The notes under the pieces are model-generated. The model saw only the letters and a list, made by a program, of their open reading frames with translations, ran no database searches and was not told the origin of the DNA. Source: Argentina anserina (taxonomy: Eukaryota; Streptophyta; Magnoliopsida; Rosales; Rosaceae). From it: DNA of 64,000 nucleotides. Of this stretch, positions 1 through 12,759 are shown in pieces. The stretch is from positions 310,001-374,000 of the forward strand of contig NW_026089419.1 in NCBI RefSeq assembly GCF_933775445.1, read 5' to 3'. Every line of letters starts with the position of its first letter. The first letter of the stretch is position 1. The position numbers were made by a program, and so were the translations under genes.

Positions 1-252
1 TACTCAAACGAGAAATGAAAAGATACACAATTGGAATAGTAAAGATACGCAAACGATGTAAAGATACACAATTGGAATAGTAAAGATACGCAAACGATGT
101 AAAGATACTCAGTTTGAAAGAAACACACTCCCACACTTGCAAAACTCTCAAATTCAATAGAAACTCGCATCTAAAAGCGTTACAGAAAGATACTCAAACG
201 AGAAATGAAAAGATACACAATTGGAATAGTAAAGATACGCAAACGATGTAAA

Positions 253-293
253 GATACACAATTGGAATAGTAAAGATACGCAAACGATGTAAA
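253..293 (+). repeat. 41-bp internal sub-repeat (exemplar)
   Basis: The unit is a 22-bp half starting GATACACAATTGG followed by a 19-bp half starting GATACGCAAACG, both ending in TAAA. It is the only part of the monomer whose copy number varies, from 1 to 4. The halves share GATAC, a following C-A-rich stretch and the TAAA ending, so the 41-mer probably arose by doubling of a roughly 20-bp unit; that origin is inference. Confidence 0.93.
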
Positions 294-377
294 GATACTC
301 AGTTTGAAAGAAACACACTCCCACACTTGCAAAACTCTCAAATACAATAGAAACTCGCATCAGAAGCCTTACAGAAA
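294..377 (+). repeat. 84-bp constant segment of the monomer (exemplar)
   Basis: This segment starts GATACTCAGTTTG and ends CCTTACAGAAA, and it occurs once per monomer whatever the sub-repeat number. It carries most sub-type markers: CTCAAATAC versus CTCAAATTC, CATCAGAAGCC versus CATCTGAAAGCC, CTCCCACAC versus CTCCGACAC, and TTACAG versus TTAGAG. It can be cut into pieces of 21, 21, 19 and 23 bp that each end in an A-tract, close to the spacing of the GATAC units. Confidence 0.9.
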
Positions 378-1133
378 GATACTCAAACGAGAAATGAAAA
401 GATACACAATTGGAATAGTAAAGATACGCAAATGATGTAAAGATACACAATTGGAATAGTAAAGATACGCAAACGATGTAAAGATACTCAGTTTGAAAGA
501 AACACACTCCCACACTTGCAAAACTCTCAAATACAATAGAAACTCGCATCAGAAGCCTTACAGAAAGATACTCAAACTAGAAATGAAAAGATACACAATT
601 GGAATAGTAAAGATACGCAAACGATGTAAAGATACACAATTGGAATAGTAAAGATAAGCAAACGATGTAAAGATACTCAGTTTGAAAGAAACACACTCCC
701 ACACTTGCAAAACTCTCCAATAAAATAGAAACTCGCATCAGAAGCCTTAGAGAAAGATACTCAAACGAGAAATGAAAAGATACACAATTGGAATAGTAAA
801 AATACGCAAACGATGTAAAGATACACAATTGGAATAGTAAAGATACGCAAACGATGTAAAGATACTCAGTTTGAAAGAAACACACTCCCACACTTGCAAA
901 ACTCTCAAATACAATAGAAACTCGCATCAGAAGCCTTACAGAAAGATACTCAAACGAGAAATGAAAAGATACACAATTGGAATAGTAAAGATACGCAAAC
1001 GATGTAAAGATACACAATTGGAATAGTAAAGATACGCAAACGATGTAAAGATACTCAGTTTGAAAGAAACACACTCCCACACTTGCAAAACTCTCAAATA
1101 CAATAGAAACTCGCATCAGAAGCCTTACATAAA

Positions 1134-1429
1134 GATACTCAAACGAGAAATGAAAAGATACACAATTGGAATAGTAAAGATACGCAAACGATGTAAAGAT
1201 ACTCAGTTTGAAAGAAACACACTCCCACACTTGCAAAACTCTCAAATACAATAGAAACTCGCATCAGAAGCCTTACAGAAAGATACTCAAACGAGAAATG
1301 AAAAGATACACAATTGGAATAGTAAAGATACGCAAACGATGTAAAGATACTCAGTTTGAAAGAAACACACTCCCACACTTGCAAAACTCTCAAATACAAT
1401 AGAAACTCGCATCAGAAACCTTACAGAAA
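1134..1429 (+). repeat. Tandem pair of 148-bp (n=1) monomers
   Basis: Two consecutive single-sub-repeat monomers begin at 1,134 and 1,282. The first is preceded by TTACATAAAG in place of TTACAGAAAG. The second ends GCATCAGAAACC. They separate copy 1 and copy 2 of the left-block unit and have no counterpart at the same place in copy 2. Confidence 0.9.
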
Positions 1430-2564
1430 GATACTCAAACGAGAAATGAAAAGATACACAATTGGAATAGTAAAGATACGCAAACGATGTAAAGATACAC
1501 AATTGGAATAGTAAAGATACGCAAACGATGTAAAGATACTCAGTTTGAAAGAAACACACTCCCACACTTGCAAAACTCTCAAATTCAATAGAAACTCGCA
1601 TCTAAAAGCCTTACAGAAAGATACTCAAACGAGAAATGAAAAGATACACAATTGGAATAGTAAAGATACGCAAACGATGTAAAGATACACAATTGGAATA
1701 GTAAAGATACGCAAACGATGTAAAGATACTCAGTTTGAAAGAAACACACTCCCACACTTGCAAAACTCTCAAATACAATAGAAACTCGCATCAGAAGCCT
1801 TACAGAAAGATACTCAAACGAGAAATGAAAAGATACACAATTGGAATAGTAAAGATACGCAAACGATGTAAAGATACACAATTGGAATAGTAAAGATACG
1901 TAAACGATGTAAAGATACTCAGTTTGAAAGAAACACACTCCCACACTTGCAAAACTCTCAAATACAATAGAAACTCGCATCAGAAGCCTTACAGAAAGAT
2001 ACTCAAACTAGAAATGAAAAGATACACAATTGGAATAGTAAAGATACGCAAACGATGTAAAGATACACAATTGGAATAGTAAAGATAAGCAAACGATGTA
2101 AAGATACTCAGTTTGAAAGAAACACACTCCCACACTTGCAAAACTCTCCAATAAAATAGAAACTCGCATCAGAAGCCTTACAGAAAGATACTCAAACGAG
2201 AAATGAAAAGATACACAATTGGAATAGTAAAAATACGCAAACGATGTAAAGATACACAATTGGAATAGTAAAGATACGCAAACGATGTAAAGATACTCAG
2301 TTTGAAAGAAACACACTCCCACACTTGCAAAACTCTCAAATACAATAGAAACTCGCATCAGAAGCCTTACAGAAAGATACTCAAACGAGAAATGAAAAGA
2401 TACACAATTGGAATAGTAAAGATACGCAAACGATGTAAAGATACACAATTGGAATAGTAAAGATACGCAAACGATGTAAAGATACTCAGTTTGAAAGAAA
2501 CACACTCCCACACTTGCAAAACTCTCAAATACAATAGAAACTCGCATCAGAAGCCTTACAGAAA
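1430..2564 (+). repeat. Left block, copy 2 (offset 1,431 bp)
   Basis: Monomer starts at 1,430 (T-type, CATCTAAAAGCC), 1,620, 1,809, 1,998, 2,187 and 2,376 match copy 1 in order, length and markers. These include CAAACTAG, GATAAGC and CTCCAATAAAATAG in the 1,998 monomer and GTAAAAATACG in the 2,187 monomer. Private differences include GATACGTAAACG near 1,900. Homology breaks at 2,565, where copy 1 has a 148-bp monomer and copy 2 a 189-bp one. Confidence 0.88.
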
Positions 2565-2753
2565 GATACTCAAACTAGAAATGAAAAGATACACAATTGG
2601 AATAGTAAAGACACGCAAACGATGTAAAGATACACAATTGGAATAGTAAAGATAAGCAAACGATGTAAAGATACTCAGTTTGAAAGAAACACACTCCCAC
2701 ACTTGCAAAACTCTCAAATACAATAGAAACTCAGATCAGAAGCCTTACAGAAA

Positions 2754-3654
2754 GATACTCAAACGAGAAATGAAAAGATACACAATTGGAATAGTAAAGA
2801 TACGCAAACGATGTAAAGATACACAATTGGAATAGTAAAGATACGCAAACGATGTAAAGATACTCAGTTTGAAAGAAACACACTCCCACACTTGCAAAAC
2901 TCTCAAATTCAATAGAAACTCGCATCTAAAAGCCTTACAGAAAGATACTCAAACGAGAAATGAAAAGATACACAATTGGAATAGTAAAGATACGCAAACG
3001 ATGTAAAGATACACAATTGGAATAGTAAAGATACGCAAACGATGTAAAGATACTCAGTTTGAAAGAAACACACTCCCACACTTGCAAAACTCTCAAATAC
3101 AATAGAAACTCGCATCAGAAGCCTTACAGAAAGATACTCAAACGAGAAATGAAAAGATACACAATTGGAATAGTAAAGATACGCAAACGATGTAAAGATA
3201 CACAATTGGAATAGTAAAGATACGCAAACGATGTAAAGATACTCAGTTTGAAAGAAACACACTCCCACACTTGCAAAACTCTCAAATACAATAGAAACTC
3301 GCATCAGAAGCCTTACAGAAAGATACTCAAACGAGAAATGAAAAGATACACAATTGGAATAGTAAAGATACGCAAACGATGTAAAGATACACAATTGGAA
3401 TAGTAAAGATAAGCAAACGATGTAAAGATACTCAGTTTGAAAGAAACACACTCCCACACTTGCAAAACTCTCCAATACAATAGAAACTCGCATCAGAAGT
3501 GTTACAGAAAGATACTCAAACGAGAAATGAAAAGATACACAATTAGAATAGTAAAAATACGCAAACGATGTAAAGATACACAATTGGAATAGTAAAGATA
3601 CGCAAACGATGTAAAGATACTCAGTTTGAAAGAAACACACTCCCACACTTGCAA
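2754..3654 (+). repeat. Left block, copy 3 (offset 1,324 bp from copy 2), ending in a truncated monomer
   Basis: A T-type monomer at 2,754 (CATCTAAAAGCC) is followed by monomers at 2,944, 3,133 and 3,322. The 3,322 monomer has GATAAGC and CTCCAATAC, and the next carries GTAAAAATACG. This is the same module as at 1 and 1,430, and again at 4,601 and 7,965. The last member is the 144-bp deletion derivative. Confidence 0.85.
3511..3654 (+). repeat. Truncated 144-bp monomer with a 45-bp microhomology deletion
   Basis: The constant segment stops after GCAAAACT and passes directly into the leader of the next monomer. The junction is CTCAAA at 3,659-3,664, a 6-bp string present in both the constant segment (CTCAAATAC) and the leader (CTCAAACGAG). 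45 bp are missing. This is the only monomer in the window not fitting 107 + 41n apart from 1-bp variants. Confidence 0.93.
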
Positions 3655-3843
3655 AACTCTCAAACGAGAAATGAAAAGATACACAATTGGAATAGTAAAA
3701 ATACGCAAACGATGTAAAGATACACAATTGGAATAGTAAAGATACGCAAACGATGTAAAGATACTCAGTTTGAAAGAAACACACTCCCACACTTGCAAAA
3801 CTCTCAAATACAATAGAAACTCGCATCTGAAGCCTTACATAAA

Positions 3844-6800
3844 GATACTCAAACGAGAAATGAAAAGATACACAATTGGAATAGTAAAGATACGCAAACG
3901 ATGTAAAGATACTCAGTTTGAAAGAAACACACTCCCACACTTGCAAAACTCTCAAATACAATAGAAACTCGCATCAGAAGCCTTACAGAAAGATACTCAA
4001 ACGAGAAATGAAAAGATACACAATTGGAATAGTAAAGATACGCAAACGATGTAAAGATACACAATTGGAATAGTAAAGATACGCAAATGATGTAAAGATA
4101 CTCAGTTTGAAAGAAACACACTCCCACACTTGCAAAACTCTCAAATTCAATAGAAACTCGCATCTGAAAGCCTTACAGAAAGATACTCAAACGAGAAATG
4201 AAAAGATACACAATTGGAATAGTAAAGATACGCAAACGATGTAAAGATACTCAGTTTGAAAGAAACACACTCCCACACTTGCAAAACTCTCAAATACAAT
4301 AGAAACTCGCATCAGAAGCCTTACAGAAAGATACTCAAACGAGAAATGAAAAGATACACAATTGGAATAGTAAAGATACGCAAACGATGTAAAGATACAC
4401 AATTGGAATAGTAAAGATACGCAAACGATGTAAAGATACACAATTGGAATAGTAAAAATACGCAAACGATGTAAAGATACACAATTGGAATAGTAAAGAT
4501 ACGCAAACGATGTAAAGATACTCAGTTTGAAAGAAACACACTCCCACACTTGCAAAACTCTCAAATACAATAGAAACTCGCATCAGAAGCCTTACAGAAA
4601 GATACTCAAACGAGAAATGAAAAGATACACAATTGGAATAGTAAAGATACGCAAACGATGTAAAGATACACAATTGGAATAGTAAAGATACGCAAACGAT
4701 GTAAAGATACTCAGTTTGAAAGAAACACACTCCCACACTTGCAAAACTCTCAAATTCAATAGAAACTCGCATCTAAAAGCCTTACAGAAAGATACTCAAA
4801 CGAGAAATGAAAAGATACACAATTGGAATAGTAAAGATACGCAAACGATGTAAAGATACACAATTGGAATAGTAAAGATACGCAAATGATGTAAAGATAC
4901 TCAGTTTGAAAGAAACACACTCCCACACTTGCAAAACTCTCAAATACAATAGAAACTCGCTTCAGAAGCCTTACAGAAAGATACGCAAACGAGAAATGAA
5001 AAGATACACAATTGGAATAGTAAAGATACGCAAACGATGTAAAGATACACAATTGGAATAGTAAAGATACACAAACGATGTAAAGATACTCAGTTTGAAA
5101 GAAACACACTCCCACACTTGCAAAACTCTCAAATACAATAGAAACTCGCATCAGAAGCCTTACAGAAAGATACTCAAACGAGAAATGAAAAGATACACAA
5201 TTGGAATAGTAAAGATACGCAAACGATGTAAAGATACACAATTGCAATAGTAAAGATAAGCAAACGATGTAAAGATACTCAGTTTGAAAGAAACACACTC
5301 CCACACTTGCAAAACTCTCCAATACAATAGAAACTCGCATCAGAAGTGTTACAGAAAGATACTCAAACGAGAAATGTAAAGATACACAATTGGAATAGTA
5401 AAGATACGCAAACGATGTAAAGATACACAATTGGAATAGTAAAGATACGCAAACGATGTAAAGATACTCAGTTTGAAAGAAACACACTCCCACACTTGCA
5501 AAACTCTCAAATACAATAGAAACTCGCATCAGAAGCCTTACAGAAAGATACTCAAACGAGAAATGAAAAGATACACAATTGGAATAGTAAAGATACGCAA
5601 ACGATGTAAAGATACACAATTGGAATAGTAAAGATACGCAAACGATGTAAAGATACTCAGTTTGAAAGAAACACACTCCCACACTTGCAAAACTCTCAAA
5701 TACAATAGAAACTCGCATCAGAAGCCTTACAGAAAGATACTCAAACGAGAAATGAAAAGATACACAATTGGAATAGTAAAGATACGCAAACGATGTAAAG
5801 ATACTCAGTTTGAAAGAAACACACTCCCACACTTGCAAAACTCTCAAATACAATAGAAACTCGCATCAGAAGCCTTACAGAAAGATACTCAAACGAGAAA
5901 TGAAAAGATACACAATTGGAATAGTAAAGATACGCAAACGATGTAAAGATACACAATTGGAATAGTAAAGATACGCAAACGATGTAAAGATACTAAGTTT
6001 GAAAGAAACACACTCCCACACTTGCAAAACTCTCAAATACAATAGAAACTCGCATCAGAAGCCTTACAGAAAGATACTCAAACGAGAAATGAAAAGATAC
6101 ACAATTGGAATAGTAAAGATACGCAAACGATGTAAAAATACACAATTGGAATAGTAAAGATACGCAAACGATGTAAAGATACTCAGTTTGAAAGAAACAC
6201 ACTCCCACACTTGCAAAACTCTCAAATACAATAGAAACTCGCATCAGAAGCCTTACAGAAAGATACTCAAACGAGAAATGAAAAGATACACAATTGGAAT
6301 AGTAAAGATACGCAAACGATGTAAAGATACACAATTGGAATAGTAAAGATACGCAAACGATGTAAAGATACTCAGTTTGAAAGAAACACACTCCCACACT
6401 TGCAAAACTCTCAAATTCAATAGAAACTCGCATCTGAAAGCCTTACAGAAAGATACTCAAACGAGAAATGAAAAGATACACAATTGGAATAGTAAAGATA
6501 CGCAAACGATGTAAAGATACTCAGTTTGAAAGAAACACACTCCCACACTTGCAAAACTCTCAAATACAATAGAAACTCGCATCAGAAGCCTTACAGAAAG
6601 ATACTCAAACGAGAAATGAAAAGATACACAATTGGAATAGTAAAGATACGCAAACGATGTAAAGATACAGAATTGGAATAGTAAAGATACGCAAACGATG
6701 TAAAGATACTCAGTTTGAAAGAAACACACTCCCACACTTGCAAAACTCTCAAATACAATAGAAACTCGCATCAGAAGCCTTACAGAAAGATACTCAAACG

Positions 6801-7207
6801 AGAAATGAAAAGATACACAATTGGAATAGTAAAGATACGCAAACGATGTAAAGATACACAATTGGAATAGTAAAGATACGCAAACGATGTAAAGATACTC
6901 AGTTTGAAAGAAACACACTCCCACACTTGCAAAACTCTCAAATACAATAGAAACTCGCATCAGAAGCCTTACAGAAAGATACTCAAACGAGAAATGAAAA
7001 GATACACAATTGGAATAGTAAAGATACGCAAACGATGTAAAGATACACAATTGGAATAGTAAAGATACGCAAACGATGTAAAGATACACAATTGGAATAG
7101 TAAAGATACGCAAACGATGTAAAGATACTCAGTTTGAAAGAAACACACTCCCACACTTGCAAAACTCTCAAATACAATAGAAACTCGCATCAGAAGCCTT
7201 ACATAAA
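3844..7207 (+). repeat. 3,364-bp higher-order repeat, copy 1 (18 monomers)
   Basis: Monomer lengths in order are 148, 190, 148, 271, 190, then five of 189, then 148, 189, 189, 190, 148, 189, 189, 230, summing to 3,364. Distinctive members are the four-sub-repeat monomer at 4,330, the GATAAGC/CTCCAAT monomer at 5,169 (also CAATTGCAATAG), a GATACTAAG constant segment near 5,990 and GATACAGAATTGG near 6,668. The same order repeats exactly at 7,208. Copy 1 has private changes at about 4,958 (CTCGCTTC) and 4,984 (GATACGC in the leader). Confidence 0.95.
4330..4600 (+). repeat. 271-bp monomer with four 41-bp sub-repeats
   Basis: Leader, four consecutive 41-mers and a normal constant segment. The third 41-mer carries GTAAAAATACG. 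The only other n=4 monomer is its higher-order copy at 7,694, so one expansion event explains both. Confidence 0.95.
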
Positions 7208-10200
7208 GATACTCAAACGAGAAATGAAAAGATACACAATTGGAATAGTAAAGATACGCAAACGATGTAAAGATACTCAGTTTGAAAGAAACACACTCCC
7301 ACACTTGCAAAACTCTCAAATACAATAGAAACTCGCATCAGAAGCCTTACAGAAAGATACTCAAACGAGAAATGAAAAGATACACAATTGGAATAGTAAA
7401 GATACGCAAACGATGTAAAGATACACAATTGGAATAGTAAAGATACGCAAATGATGTAAAGATACTCAGTTTGAAAGAAACACACTCCCACACTTGCAAA
7501 ACTCTCAAATTCAATAGAAACTCGCATCTGAAAGCCTTACAGAAAGATACTCAAACGAGAAATGAAAAGATACACAATTGGAATAGTAAAGATACGCAAA
7601 CGATGTAAAGATACTCAGTTTGAAAGAAACACACTCCCACACTTGCAAAACTCTCAAATACAATAGAAACTCGCATCAGAAGCCTTACAGAAAGATACTC
7701 AAACGAGAAATGAAAAGATACACAATTGGAATAGTAAAGATACGCAAACGATGTAAAGATACACAATTGGAATAGTAAAGATACGCAAACGATGTAAAGA
7801 TACACAATTGGAATAGTAAAAATACGCAAACGATGTAAAGATACACAATTGGAATAGTAAAGATACGCAAACGATGTAAAGATACTCAGTTTGAAAGAAA
7901 CACACTCCCACACTTGCAAAACTCTCAAATACAATAGAAACTCGCATCAGAAGCCTTACAGAAAGATACTCAAACGAGAAATGAAAAGATACACAATTGG
8001 AATAGTAAAGATACGCAAACGATGTAAAGATACACAATTGGAATAGTAAAGATACGCAAACGATGTAAAGATACTCAGTTTGAAAGAAACACACTCCCAC
8101 ACTTGCAAAACTCTCAAATTCAATAGAAACTCGCATCTAAAAGCCTTACAGAAAGATACTCAAACGAGAAATGAAAAGATACACAATTGGAATAGTAAAG
8201 ATACGCAAACGATGTAAAGATACACAATTGGAATAGTAAAGATACGCAAATGATGTAAAGATACTCAGTTTGAAAGAAACACACTCCCACACTTGCAAAA
8301 CTCTCAAATACAATAGAAACTCGCATCAGAAGCCTTACAGAAAGATACTCAAACGAGAAATGAAAAGATACACAATTGGAATAGTAAAGATACGCAAACG
8401 ATGTAAAGATACACAATTGGAATAGTAAAGATACACAAACGATGTAAAGATACTCAGTTTGAAAGAAACACACTCCCACACTTGCAAAACTCTCAAATAC
8501 AATAGAAACTCGCATCAGAAGCCTTACAGAAAGATACTCAAACGAGAAATGAAAAGATACACAATTGGAATAGTAAAGATACGCAAACGATGTAAAGATA
8601 CACAATTGCAATAGTAAAGATAAGCAAACGATGTAAAGATACTCAGTTTGAAAGAAACACACTCCCACACTTGCAAAACTCTCCAATACAATAGAAACTC
8701 GCATCAGAAGTGTTACAGAAAGATACTCAAACGAGAAATGTAAAGATACACAATTGGAATAGTAAAGATACGCAAACGATGTAAAGATACACAATTGGAA
8801 TAGTAAAGATACGCAAACGATGTAAAGATACTCAGTTTGAAAGAAACACACTCCCACACTTGCAAAACTCTCAAATACAATAGAAACTCGCATCAGAAGC
8901 CTTACAGAAAGATACTCAAACGAGAAATGAAAAGATACACAATTGGAATAGTAAAGATACGCAAACGATGTAAAGATACACAATTGGAATAGTAAAGATA
9001 CGCAAACGATGTAAAGATACTCAGTTTGAAAGAAACACACTCCCACACTTGCAAAACTCTCAAATACAATAGAAACTCGCATCAGAAGCCTTACAGAAAG
9101 ATACTCAAACGAGAAATGAAAAGATACACAATTGGAATAGTAAAGATACGCAAACGATGTAAAGATACTCAGTTTGAAAGAAACACACTCCCACACTTGC
9201 AAAACTCTCAAATACAATAGAAACTCGCATCAGAAGCCTTACAGAAAGATACTCAAACGAGAAATGAAAAGATACACAATTGGAATAGTAAAGATACGCA
9301 AACGATGTAAAGATACACAATTGGAATAGTAAAGATACGCAAACGATGTAAAGATACTAAGTTTGAAAGAAACACACTCCCACACTTGCAAAACTCTCAA
9401 ATACAATAGAAACTCGCATCAGAAGCCTTACAGAAAGATACTCAAACGAGAAATGAAAAGATACACAATTGGAATAGTAAAGATACGCAAACGATGTAAA
9501 AATACACAATTGGAATAGTAAAGATACGCAAACGATGTAAAGATACTCAGTTTGAAAGAAACACACTCCCACACTTGCAAAACTCTCAAATACAATAGAA
9601 ACTCGCATCAGAAGCCTTACAGAAAGATACTCAAACGAGAAATGAAAAGATACACAATTGGAATAGTAAAGATACGCAAACGATGTAAAGATACACAATT
9701 GGAATAGTAAAGATCCGCAAACGATGTAAAGATACTCAGTTTGAAAGAAACACACTCCCACACTTGCAAAACTCTCAAATTCAATAGAAACTCGCATCTG
9801 AAAGCCTTACAGAAAGATACTCAAACGAGAAATGAAAAGATACACAATTGGAATAGTAAAGATACGCAAACGATGTAAAGATACTCAGTTTGAAAGAAAC
9901 ACACTCCCACACTTGCAAAACTCTCAAATACAATAGAAACTCGCATCAGAAGCCTTACAGAAAGATACTCAAACGAGAAATGAAAAGATACACAATTGGA
10001 ATAGTAAAGATACGCAAACGATGTAAAGATACAGAATTGGAATAGTAAAGATACGCAAACGATGTAAAGATACTCAGTTTGAAAGAAACACACTCCCACA
10101 CTTGCAAAACTCTCAAATACAATAGAAACTCGCATCAGAAGCCTTACAGAAAGATACTCAAACGAGAAATGAAAAGATACACAATTGGAATAGTAAAGAT

Positions 10201-10571
10201 ACGCAAACGATGTAAAGATACACAATTGGAATAGTAAAGATACGCAAACGATGTAAAGATACTCAGTTTGAAAGAAACACACTCCCACACTTGCAAAACT
10301 CTCAAATACAATAGAAACTCGCATCAGAAGCCTTACAGAAAGATACTCAAACGAGAAATGAAAAGATACACAATTGGAATAGTAAAGATACGCAAACGAT
10401 GTAAAGATACACAATTGGAATAGTAAAGATACGCAAACGATGTAAAGATACACAATTGGAATAGTAAAGATACGCAAACGATGTAAAGATACTCAGTTTG
10501 AAAGAAACACACTCCCACACTTGCAAAACTCTCAAATACAATAGAAACTCGCATCAGAAGCCTTACAGAAA
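7208..10571 (+). repeat. 3,364-bp higher-order repeat, copy 2 (18 monomers)
   Basis: All 18 monomers keep the order and length of copy 1, and all diagnostic markers recur at +3,364. I see only about four substitutions between the copies, including GATCCGC near 9,713 here and the two private changes of copy 1, so identity is above 99.8% by eye. The unit does not continue for a third copy: after 10,572 the order changes to 148, 189, 148, 190. Confidence 0.95.
7694..7964 (+). repeat. 271-bp monomer with four sub-repeats, higher-order copy
   Basis: Same structure and same GTAAAAATACG marker in the third 41-mer as at 4,330, exactly 3,364 bp downstream. It was inherited through the higher-order duplication rather than expanded independently. 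Confidence 0.95.
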
Positions 10572-12759
10572 GATACTCAAACGAGAAATGAAAAGATACA
10601 CAATTGGAATAGTAAAGATACGCAAACGATGTAAAGATACTCAGTTTGAAAGAAACACACTCCCACACTTGCAAAACTCTCAAATACAATAGAAACTCGC
10701 ATCAGAAGCCTTACAGAAAGATACTCAAACGAGAAATGAAAAGATACACAATTGGAATAGTAAAGATACGCAAACGATGTAAAGATACACAATTGGAATA
10801 GTAAAGATACGCAAACGATGTAAAGATACTCAGTTTGAAAGAAACACACTCCCACACTTGCAAAACTCTCAAATACAATAGAAACACGCATCAGAAGCCT
10901 TACAGAAAGATACTCAAACGAGAAATGAAAAGATACACAATTGGAATAGTAAAGATACGCAAACGATGTAAAGATACTCAGTTTGAAAGAAACACACTCC
11001 CACACTTGCAAAACTCTCAAATACAATAGAAACTCGCATCAGAAGCCTTACAGAAAGATACTCAAACGAGAAATGAAAAGATACACAATTGGAATAGTAA
11101 AGATACGCAAACGATGTAAAGATACACAATTGGAATAGTAAAGATACGCAAACGATGTAAAGATACTCAGTTTGAAAGAAACACACTCCCACACTTGCAA
11201 AACTCTCAAATTCAATAGAAACTCGCATCAGAAAGCCTTACAGAAAGATACTCAAACGAGAAATGAAAAGATACACAATTGGAATAGTAAAGATACGCAA
11301 ACGATGTAAAGATACACAATTGGAATAGTAAAGATACGCAAACGATGTAAAGATACTCAGTTTGAAAGAAACACACTCCCACACTTGCAAAACTCTCAAA
11401 TACAATAGAAACTCGCATCAGAAGCCTTACAGAAAGATACTCAAACGAGAAATGAAAAGATACACAATTGGAATAGTAAAGATACGCAAACGATGTAAAG
11501 ATACACAATTGGAATAGTAAAGATACGCAAACGATGTAAAGATACTCAGTTTGAAAGAAACACACTCCCACACTTGCAAAACTCTCAAATTCAATAGAAA
11601 CTCGCATCTGAAAGCCTTACAGAAAGATACTCAAACGAGAAATGAAAAGATACACAATTGGAATAGTAAAGATACGCAAACGATGTAAAGATACACAATT
11701 GGAATAGTAAAGATACGCAAACGATGTAAAGATACTCAGTTTGAAAGAAACACACTCCCACACTTGCAAAACTCTCAAATACAATAGAAACTCGCATCAG
11801 AAGCCCTACAGAAAGATACTCAAACGAGAAATGAAAAGATACACAATTGGAATAGTAAAGATACGCAAACGATGTAAAGATACACAATTGGAATAGTAAA
11901 GATACGCAAACGATGTAAAGATACTCAGTTTGAAAGAAACACACTCCCACACTTGCAAAACTCTCAAATACAATAGAAACTCGCATCAGAAGCCTTACAG
12001 AAAGATACTCAAACGAGAAATGAAAAGATACACAATTGGAATAGTAAAGATACGCAAACGATGTAAAGATACTCAGTTTGAAAGAAACACACTCCCACAC
12101 TTGCAAAACTCTCAAATACAATAGAAACTCGCATCAGAAGCCTTACAGAAAGATACTCAAACGAGAAATGAAAAGATACACAATTGGAATAGGAAAGATA
12201 CGCAAACGATGTAAAGATACAGAATTGGAATAGTAAAGATACGCAAACGATGTAAAGATACTCAGTTTGAAAGAAACACACTCCGACACTTGCAAAACTC
12301 TCATATACAATAGAAACTCGCATCAGAAGCCTTACAGAAAGATACTCAAACGAGAAATGAAAAGATACACAATTGGAATAGTAAAGATACGCAAACGATG
12401 TAAAGATACACAATTGGAATAGTAAAGATACGCAAACGATGTAAAGATACTCAGTTTGAAAGAAACACACTCCCACACTTGCAAAACTCTCAAATACAAT
12501 AGAAACTCGCATCAGAAGCCTTAGAGAAAGATACTCAAACGAGAAATGAAAAGATACACAATTGGAATAGTAAAGATACGCAAACGATGTAAAGATACAC
12601 AATTGGAATAGTAAAGATACGCAAACGATGTAAAGATACACAATTGGAATAGTAAAGATACGCAAACGATGTAAAGATACTCAGTTTGAAAGAAACACAC
12701 TCCCACACTTGCAAAACTCTCAAATACAATAGAAACTCGCATCAGAAGCCTTACAGAAA

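Larger units (their letters stand above)
189..377 (+). repeat. Reference 189-bp monomer (n=2), the commonest form
   Basis: This copy matches the array consensus closely. It comprises a 23-bp leader at 189-211, two 41-bp sub-repeats at 212-252 and 253-293, and an 84-bp constant segment at 294-377. GATAC begins the leader, both halves of each 41-mer and the constant segment, at offsets 0, 23, 45, 64, 86 and 105. About 228 of 347 monomers have this two-copy architecture. By hand count the consensus holds 89 A, 35 T, 30 G and 35 C. The choice of phase is arbitrary; I start at the leader because it is unique within the monomer. Confidence 0.95.
1..1133 (+). repeat. Left block, copy 1 of a roughly 1.4-kb higher-order unit
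   Basis: Order: one T-type monomer ending in the early CATCTAAAAGCG form, then five 189-bp monomers. The fourth monomer (567-755) carries CAAACTAG in the leader, GATAAGC in the second 41-mer, CTCCAATAAAATAG in the constant part and TTAGAG. The fifth carries GTAAAAATACG. The same ordered markers recur 1,431 bp downstream. No three-copy (230-bp) monomer occurs anywhere in the first 3.8 kb. Confidence 0.88.

Noticed and set aside
189..377. GATA-factor binding sites at each GATAC
   Set aside because: The usual core is GATA followed by A or G; here it is followed by C almost everywhere, so the match is only to four bases.
294..377. A CENP-B box in the constant segment
   Set aside because: I looked for the TTCG...CGGG core on both strands and found neither half in the consensus. 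Absence does not exclude centromere function, since many centromeres lack the box.
1060..1254. Recurrent 64-codon plus-strand frames as small genes
   Set aside because: They occur only where a 148-bp monomer follows another monomer, run through the constant segment and stop in the next one. They are a by-product of monomer length, with no conserved upstream signal beyond the repeat itself.
4330..4600. 41-bp direct repeats as a CRISPR array
   Set aside because: The 41-mers are contiguous with no spacers and sit inside larger monomers; no cas-like genes are present.
3844..10571. Assembly artefact as the sole explanation of the 3,364-bp duplication
   Set aside because: The copies differ at several private positions (about 4,958, 4,984 and 9,713), which a simple duplicated contig would not show. 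Read support would still be needed to confirm copy number.
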